This document shows, piece by piece, positions 8,207 to 11,958 of a stretch of DNA of 11,958 nt (within the stretch, counting starts at the first letter, position 1; each line of letters starts with the position of its first letter). The stretch comes from Rickettsia typhi. GTDB taxonomy: Bacteria; Pseudomonadota; Alphaproteobacteria; Rickettsiales; Rickettsiaceae. The stretch is from positions 1 to 11,958 of the forward strand of contig CAMDSB010000035.1 of assembly GCA_945907105.1 (NCBI GenBank), given 5' to 3'. Under the pieces are notes generated by a model that worked only from the letters and a program-made list of their open reading frames with translations, did no database searches and was not told where the DNA came from. The position numbers and the translations under genes are program-made.

Positions 8207-8940
8207 TATCTAATTATGATTGTTGATAATATATTTTGTGAGTATTGTTCTCCGTTATGACATGATCTACGGTAACTTGGGTATTTTTCTGGCATGGAAT
8301 AGGTATCTGCTTTCATATTATGAAATAACTCTATGTTTTCTTTTTGAAGTTTCTTGATAACAAAACCAACTAGGTCAAACATAAAATGATTTGCTTTGTT
8401 TGATGGCTTAAATAACTCTTTAATTTCATCACCCTCGCTAATGAAATCATGATAATACTTAGTATCAACTTCGTATGATTTCTGAGCAATTGCTGGGCCA
8501 ATAATTGCTTTTATCTTATTTGCTCCTCTATCTTGCATCATTTTTCGAACGTTAGTAATGATATTTGACTTTGCACTCTTCCAACCGCAATGCGCTGCAC
8601 CAATAACCGCCCCATCATCACTTGCGAATAAAACAGGTACACAATCCGCAGTAAGTACGCCAAGTGCCACGTTTGGTCGTGTCGTTATGGAAGCATCAGC
8701 TTGGGGCTGCTTTTTTAAGTCTATATTATCCGCGATAATAACATCATTACCATGCACTTGGTTCATTATGAAAAGATTCTCAGCATTAAGCCCTGTTTTG
8801 ATACTCTCAATATTTTTCTGCACTTGGGCTAATTTTACAGCATCTGTGCACTTATGCACGCTATAAACACCACTAGAATTTGTATAGGTTCTATCAATGA
8901 TCTTATAATAAACTTTATTTTTTATGAATTCGATTTCCAT
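8206..8940 (-). CDS. pgeF: Laccase-domain protein PgeF/YfiH (peptidoglycan editing factor family)
   Basis: The 244-residue protein belongs to the multicopper-oxidase-like YfiH/LACC1 family. In bacteria PgeF is linked to removal of wrongly incorporated residues from peptidoglycan precursors, and relatives have purine nucleoside activities. The zinc or copper ligand set is visible: H63 in NQVHGNDV, C100 in LTADCVPVLFA and H117 in GAAHCGW. The C-terminal PSYRRSCHNGEQYSQNILS matches the conserved S-Y-R-R...G-x-Q segment. Length is typical. The start is ATG 8940; no good ribosome-binding site is visible. It is the first gene of a three-gene minus-strand operon, and its start codon overlaps the start of the divergent GS-like gene, so its promoter must lie inside that gene. 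Confidence 0.92.
   Translation of the reverse strand: MEIEFIKNKVYYKIIDRTYTNSSGVYSVHKCTDAVKLAQVQKNIESIKTGLNAENLFIMNQVHGNDVIIADNIDLKKQPQADASITTRPNVALGVLTADCVPVLFASDDGAVIGAAHCGWKSAKSNIITNVRKMMQDRGANKIKAIIGPAIAQKSYEVDTKYYHDFISEGDEIKELFKPSNKANHFMFDLVGFVIKKLQKENIELFHNMKADTYSMPEKYPSYRRSCHNGEQYSQNILSTIIIR
8880..8909 (+). promoter_or_regulatory. Candidate promoter for the GS-like gene, inside pgeF
   Basis: TTGTAT at 8880-8885 and TATAAT at 8904-8909 are separated by 18 bp. Initiation near 8916 would leave a leader of about 8 nt to ATG 8924, or about 23 nt to ATG 8939. The pair lies within the first codons of pgeF on the opposite strand. Confidence 0.4.
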
Positions 8941-9694
8941 GGTAAATAGTATTAATCAATATCGTCATAAACTATCAGAAGTCCATGAGAGATACAATCG
9001 ATTAACTTCCTTGCAAAAGGATTTGCAATTAAATTATAACTTAACACCGATTATTGGAGCAGAAATTGAGTTTTATCTTTCAGAAAATATCGATGTCAGA
9101 GAATTAGCCAGTAAAATAGATCATAATATAAAACTAGAAAAGGGAAAAAATCAATATGAGATTGATCTGCCTCCTACTCATGATTTAGTAACCTTAACGA
9201 AAGCTATTGAATCCGCAAGAAAAGATATTAGTCTATTTGCCAAGCAAATGGGGGGTAGTGCTGATTTCTCCTCCAAACCATTTGCTAATGATTATGGCAA
9301 TAGTATGCACATACATTTAAATTTTCTTGAGGATAATAACATTGAAAAATATGTACAAATATTATGTTATTATTTACCTCAATACATACAATATTTTTTA
9401 CCCAAATCCGATGATTACCAACGTTTGGATAGTAAATTTATGGCTCCAACTCATATTTCATGGGGTGGAAATAACCGAAGCGTATTGATACGAATTCCTG
9501 ATTCATTACCAAGGCGACTGGAACACAGATTAGCTGCTGCCAATGCGGATCCAGCAGAGGTAATTTTTGCCATATTGGATTCTATACGGCAAGGAATATT
9601 ATCATATGGCAATATTCCTCAGATTGCCAAAACTCATGGCAACGCTTTTGATGAGCAATATAGTTTGGTGCCCATTATAAACATCTCATCTTAA
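8924..9694 (+). CDS. Minimal glutamine-synthetase-like catalytic-domain protein
   Basis: The 256-residue protein matches the catalytic domain of glutamine synthetase in order: IIGAEIEFYL (43-52, Glu47 and Glu49), LEKGKNQYEI (71-80, Glu72 and Glu79), KPFANDYGNSMHIH (118-131), DYQRLDSKFMAPTHISWG (164-181), NNRSVLIRIP (183-192) and RRLEHRLAAANADP (197-210). The metal-binding glutamates, the ATP-side His129 and the Arg residues of the GS fold therefore appear kept. Full GS is about 440-470 residues. Here the N-terminal beta-grasp domain and about 100 C-terminal residues are absent, without an internal stop or frameshift. A glutamine synthetase function is therefore doubtful; a related ligase or non-catalytic role is possible. 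ATG 8924 and ATG 8939 are both usable and neither has a Shine-Dalgarno sequence. Confidence 0.8.
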   Translation: MNSISMVNSINQYRHKLSEVHERYNRLTSLQKDLQLNYNLTPIIGAEIEFYLSENIDVRELASKIDHNIKLEKGKNQYEIDLPPTHDLVTLTKAIESARKDISLFAKQMGGSADFSSKPFANDYGNSMHIHLNFLEDNNIEKYVQILCYYLPQYIQYFLPKSDDYQRLDSKFMAPTHISWGGNNRSVLIRIPDSLPRRLEHRLAAANADPAEVIFAILDSIRQGILSYGNIPQIAKTHGNAFDEQYSLVPIINISS

Positions 9695-9708
9695 CTAGTA
9701 CAAGTTAA
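9691..9708. repeat. Inverted repeat between convergent stop codons
   Basis: TTAACT (9691-9696) and AGTTAA (9703-9708) pair around a 6-nt loop. The repeat spans exactly the gap between the GS-like stop (9692-9694) and the stop of the minus-strand gene at 9709. No T-run follows on either strand, so terminator function is weakly supported. Confidence 0.3.
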
Positions 9709-11064
9709 CTACAACCCCCACACCAATGGAGTATCATCATCTGATTCTTGCCCTACTAATTCTGATGGCAATGTAGCCATTTGTTGTGTTATTCCATATT
9801 GCTCCACTTCTCCAAAAAAATCTCCAAATAAATATTCTTTAATTATGTTAAGTGCAGTACCATTTTGGTCTAGAACAACAACTGAATCTAGCCTATTTTT
9901 TTGGTGCAATAACACTTCAGCACAGGCTTCTAATATCTCCCTTGGCATATTATCATTTATTGCAAATTTATATAGAAGATTAGTTATTTGTTGGCTATCA
10001 GGTCTGACATCACTTAATCCTAACAATAGATCAGCACCTTTGCTTATTAAATATTTTGCTATATTTATCAAAGATTCTTGATCTTTCTGAGAACTAGCGC
10101 ATTTAATTTGGTAAAAAGCATAGGCAAGTGGCGTTTGCTCCTGCCAATATCCTACCGAACTATCTTCAGAGTTTACGGGAACCACATATTTCTCTACTAA
10201 AGTGTTAACAGATTGAAAATCTATTTTTTTTATAAACGCTTGTAACATCTTACTAGTATCATATTGAGAATCTAATACAACGACTTGATTAATTGAATAA
10301 TAAGCACTGGGCGCATAATATTCTTTATTTTTTATAACGGAGTCTAATAGTAGTGATTCCATCACATACTTCATAACTACTTCCTCACAGTCCCCTCCAT
10401 GAAATTCACCTATAATTTTGATGAGCTTAATAAGCTCTTTTGTTTTAGCTCCTATGGCTGCTGTTGAAACATCTAGAGATGTTTTGTCATTTATAATTCT
10501 AATGATTTCAAAAGCTTGTTTTGTTTTAGCTCCTATTGTTATTGAAATATCTTGAGATCTGCTAGAATTAGATGCCATATTACATCTAAATATTCCTTCA
10601 TTAAATGAAAATCGATACATAGCCAGTAATTCCGATGGTGCAATAATTTGCACATCAGGTAATTCGAGAGTTAACTTAGCAAAAGTGAATTGGATATTAT
10701 CATAAAAATCCTTTGTTAAATTTCCAGTTTTACATGACTCTAAAAAAATAATAGCATCACTCGTCAATTTTTTTGGTAAAAGAGCAAAGATCTTTGGTAA
10801 GTTTTCGGAAGTAATGTCTTTACCCATGGCTGCTGTCATAGATTTAGGAGTGCCATGCATTCTTGGCCACACAAATGCTAAAGACTCATCTTCCACAGCT
10901 GCCAATATTGATGGAATTTCTGTTTCAGGATCCTTTATATTCTTTTGAATTATTTCATACCCTTGAGTTTCAAAATCTTTAAGCTGTTTTCGATATTCTC
11001 CTTTTGCAGGGCGAAATTCTTTAGTTGGTTCACCTTCATTTAAGACAAGAACTTTTTTTTTCAT
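9709..11064 (-). CDS. Caspase-like His/Cys protein with ankyrin-like C-terminal part; possible effector
   Basis: Residue numbers count from ATG 11064 (451 residues). A TTG four codons earlier (11076) is possible but less likely. Residues 1-145 resemble a caspase-like (clan CD) domain: a VLVLNEG opening strand, then VWPRMHGTP with His70 followed by Gly71, then DAIIFLESCKTGN with Cys111 after a hydrophobic strand. The His-to-Cys gap of 41 residues is normal for this fold. Residues 177-210 contain two copies of IGAKTK with similar flanks, 27 residues apart. Further on, a TPLAYAF ... IAKYLISKGADLL block (311-347) looks like an ankyrin repeat, and GTALNIIKEYL (402-412) may be a degenerate one. There is no signal peptide or membrane helix. 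Activity is not demonstrated, and no family name is certain. Confidence 0.75.
   Translation of the reverse strand: MKKKVLVLNEGEPTKEFRPAKGEYRKQLKDFETQGYEIIQKNIKDPETEIPSILAAVEDESLAFVWPRMHGTPKSMTAAMGKDITSENLPKIFALLPKKLTSDAIIFLESCKTGNLTKDFYDNIQFTFAKLTLELPDVQIIAPSELLAMYRFSFNEGIFRCNMASNSSRSQDISITIGAKTKQAFEIIRIINDKTSLDVSTAAIGAKTKELIKLIKIIGEFHGGDCEEVVMKYVMESLLLDSVIKNKEYYAPSAYYSINQVVVLDSQYDTSKMLQAFIKKIDFQSVNTLVEKYVVPVNSEDSSVGYWQEQTPLAYAFYQIKCASSQKDQESLINIAKYLISKGADLLLGLSDVRPDSQQITNLLYKFAINDNMPREILEACAEVLLHQKNRLDSVVVLDQNGTALNIIKEYLFGDFFGEVEQYGITQQMATLPSELVGQESDDDTPLVWGL
10438..10536 (-). repeat. Internal direct repeat in the caspase-like gene
   Basis: The same 18 bases occur at 10438-10455 and 10519-10536, exactly 81 bp apart, so the reading frame is kept. 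They encode the IGAKTK copies at residues 177-182 and 204-209. The residues after each copy are also similar (IIRII and LIKII), suggesting an in-frame tandem duplication of 27 codons that has since diverged. Confidence 0.7.
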
Positions 11065-11076
11065 TGCAACGATCAA

Positions 11077-11394
11077 ATATATTAAAAGGTATAAACTTTT
11101 TAGACTTATAGAATATCAATTATAGTTAATAAATTGTAATTATTCAAGTTAAATTTAATAAATACTAATAAATAGTTCTTAAAAAGAAGTATAATAACAT
11201 AAAGTAATGGAAATTATTAACCATAGAAAAAGCTTATGGGCAGAGATAAGCGTGGTATAGTCGGCCAAGAATCAACGAAGAGGCAAATCTCTAAATATTA
11301 CTCAGACCGAAATAACACATATATAAGAATATGACACCATTAAAAGAGCCTTCTTACTCACCGCACGCTTTAGCTAAATATTAAAAACTCAGGA
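11077..11394. other. Intergenic region between the caspase-like gene and tRNA-Arg
   Basis: This 318-bp stretch holds no gene I can support. The half near the caspase-like gene is very AT-rich and carries its candidate promoter. The part at 11232-11285 is less AT-rich and can fold: GCTTAT (11232-11237) pairs with ATAAGC (11246-11251), or alternatively AGAGAT (11242-11247) with ATCTCT (11287-11292). A 32-codon open frame (11236-11334, plus) overlaps it but has no ribosome-binding site and no recognisable product. Confidence 0.45.
11090..11119 (-). promoter_or_regulatory. Candidate promoter for the caspase-like gene
   Basis: On the minus strand TTGATA (11119-11114) and TTTATA (11095-11090) are separated by 18 bp. 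Initiation near 11083 would give a leader of about 20 nt to ATG 11064. The surrounding DNA is very AT-rich, so chance matches are likely. Confidence 0.35.
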
Positions 11395-11471
11395 TGGTGC
11401 ACCCGAAGGGAGTCGAACCCCTAACCTTTTGATTCGTAGTCAAATACTCTATCCAATTGAGCTACGGGTGC
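11395..11471 (-). tRNA. tRNA-Arg (anticodon ACG), CCA encoded
   Basis: On the minus strand the sequence folds as a full cloverleaf of 77 nt. The acceptor stem is GCACCCG / CGGGTGC with discriminator A and an encoded CCA (11397-11395). The D-arm is GCTC...GAGT. The anticodon stem is TTTGA / TCAAA around the loop CTACGAA, with anticodon ACG at 11437-11435. The T-arm loop is TTCGACT with stem AGGGG / CCCTT. ACG reads CGU, and also CGC and CGA if A34 is converted to inosine, as is usual for bacterial tRNA-Arg(ACG). No strong terminator is visible downstream. Confidence 0.97.
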
Positions 11472-11732
11472 AGATAAAACTTTTTAGTGAATAAGCAGTA
11501 GCTAATACACTAAATTAATGGTTTTTGTACAAAGGAACTAGTAGTGACCATGCTTAACTTATATTTATAGGTGGAGAGCATAGATCCTTGTAAATTCTTC
11601 TGTATGAGCGTTCGGTGATTAGCGCAATATATTTGGCACTAATTTAGCCGCTTCCAACCGGTATAACTAAAAGAGTAGAGGCGGTGGTCAAGCTAAACGA
11701 TCATACCAATTGACCAAATGGTACTAAGCTAT

Positions 11733-11754
11733 AAAAATGTTATTAGATAACATT
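11733..11754 (-). terminator. Rho-independent terminator overlapping the rpmA stop codon
   Basis: On the minus strand AATGTTAT (11754-11747) pairs perfectly with ATAACATT (11743-11736) around a 3-nt loop, followed directly by a short T-run (to 11733). The stem is AT-rich, which weakens it, but the geometry is right. The rpmA TAA (11745-11743) lies inside the loop and the 3' arm, so the hairpin starts within the last codons. Confidence 0.6.
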
Positions 11755-11958
11755 CACTAGTTTAAAATTTTTCTTTGTAACAAATTCAACCTTGCCTTCC
11801 ATCGTAGCAAATAAAGTATGATCTTTACCCATTCCTACGTTTTTTCCAGCACGAATTTTTGTACCGCGTTGGCGAACAATGATATTACCAGAAATTACTG
11901 GTTGGCCATCACCTTTTTTTGCACCAAGTCTTCGACCAGCCGAATCACGACCGTTTTT
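11743..11958 (-). CDS. rpmA: 50S ribosomal protein L27, C-terminal part
   Basis: The frame runs off the right edge and ends at TAA 11745-11743. The 71 residues present open with [20 protein letters not shown] and continue through [26 protein letters not shown] and a VEF segment, the standard order of bacterial L27. Only about the first 11 residues are missing, namely the N-terminal tail that reaches towards the peptidyl-transferase centre. The C-terminal end (FKLVNVI) is short, as in many alphaproteobacteria. L27 is usually downstream of rplU (L21), which would lie beyond the window. A 271-bp spacer, in which I see no gene, separates it from tRNA-Arg. Confidence 0.97.
   Translation of the reverse strand, partial: KNGRDSAGRRLGAKKGDGQPVISGNIIVRQRGTKIRAGKNVGMGKDHTLFATMEGKVEFVTKKNFKLVNVI

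Noticed and set aside
8558..8866. Plus-strand 102-codon frame across pgeF
   Set aside because: The minus-strand frame holds the PgeF metal-binding motifs here; the plus frame shows no domain.
11236..11334. 32-codon plus-strand open frame starting ATG GGC AGA
   Set aside because: No ribosome-binding site, no recognisable product and no supporting context; kept only as part of a finding.
1..11958. CRISPR arrays, insertion sequences and prophage genes
   Set aside because: No regularly spaced repeats, transposase or integrase motifs, or phage genes were seen on either strand.

Overview
The window is AT-rich, gene-dense bacterial chromosome. It most resembles an alphaproteobacterium of the order Rickettsiales. 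The reasons are a nuoABCDEF block that ends after nuoF instead of running on into nuoG-N, a short membrane protein that looks like a rickettsial family, and a pgeF-ccmC-fdxA cluster beside it. I cannot place it to family or genus, and the order-level assignment is inference from gene content.

Layout. Positions 3-143 are the tail of a cytochrome b561-type gene. A small membrane-anchored protein follows on the minus strand (279-695). A 326-bp spacer with promoter-like and palindromic elements leads into a plus-strand operon: nuoA (1022), nuoB, nuoC, nuoD, nuoE, a secreted protein of unknown function (4408-5046), nuoF, and a membrane-anchored spermidine-synthase-like protein that ends at 7161. 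The operon is tightly packed: nuoC/nuoD, nuoD/nuoE and nuoF/speE-like overlap by 4 bp, and the secreted protein overlaps nuoF by 14 bp. A convergent minus-strand operon, pgeF-ccmC-fdxA (8940 to 7182), also has overlapping junctions. pgeF starts head-to-head with a shortened glutamine-synthetase-like gene (8924-9694, plus), and their start codons share the palindrome CCATGG. A 451-residue protein (11064 to 9709, minus) has a caspase-like His/Cys pattern and an ankyrin-like C-terminal segment. Beyond a 318-bp spacer come tRNA-Arg(ACG) and the 3' part of rpmA (L27), both on the minus strand, with a terminator overlapping the rpmA stop codon.

How the genes work together. NuoB, C, D, E and F plus membrane subunit NuoA form much of respiratory complex I: NADH oxidation (NuoE/F), the connecting arm (NuoB/C/D) and one membrane subunit. 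NuoG-N must be encoded elsewhere. CcmC moves haem for cytochrome c maturation and FdxA is a 7Fe ferredoxin, so most of the window concerns electron transfer. The other genes are housekeeping (tRNA, L27, PgeF) or lineage-specific: the two extra proteins in the nuo operon, the minimal GS-like protein and the caspase-like protein.

The most unusual content is (1) the caspase-like/ankyrin-like protein, a candidate host-directed effector; (2) a GS catalytic domain without the N-terminal domain that normally completes the active site; (3) two non-complex-I proteins translationally linked to nuoF; and (4) an N-terminal basic extension of about 55 residues on NuoD.
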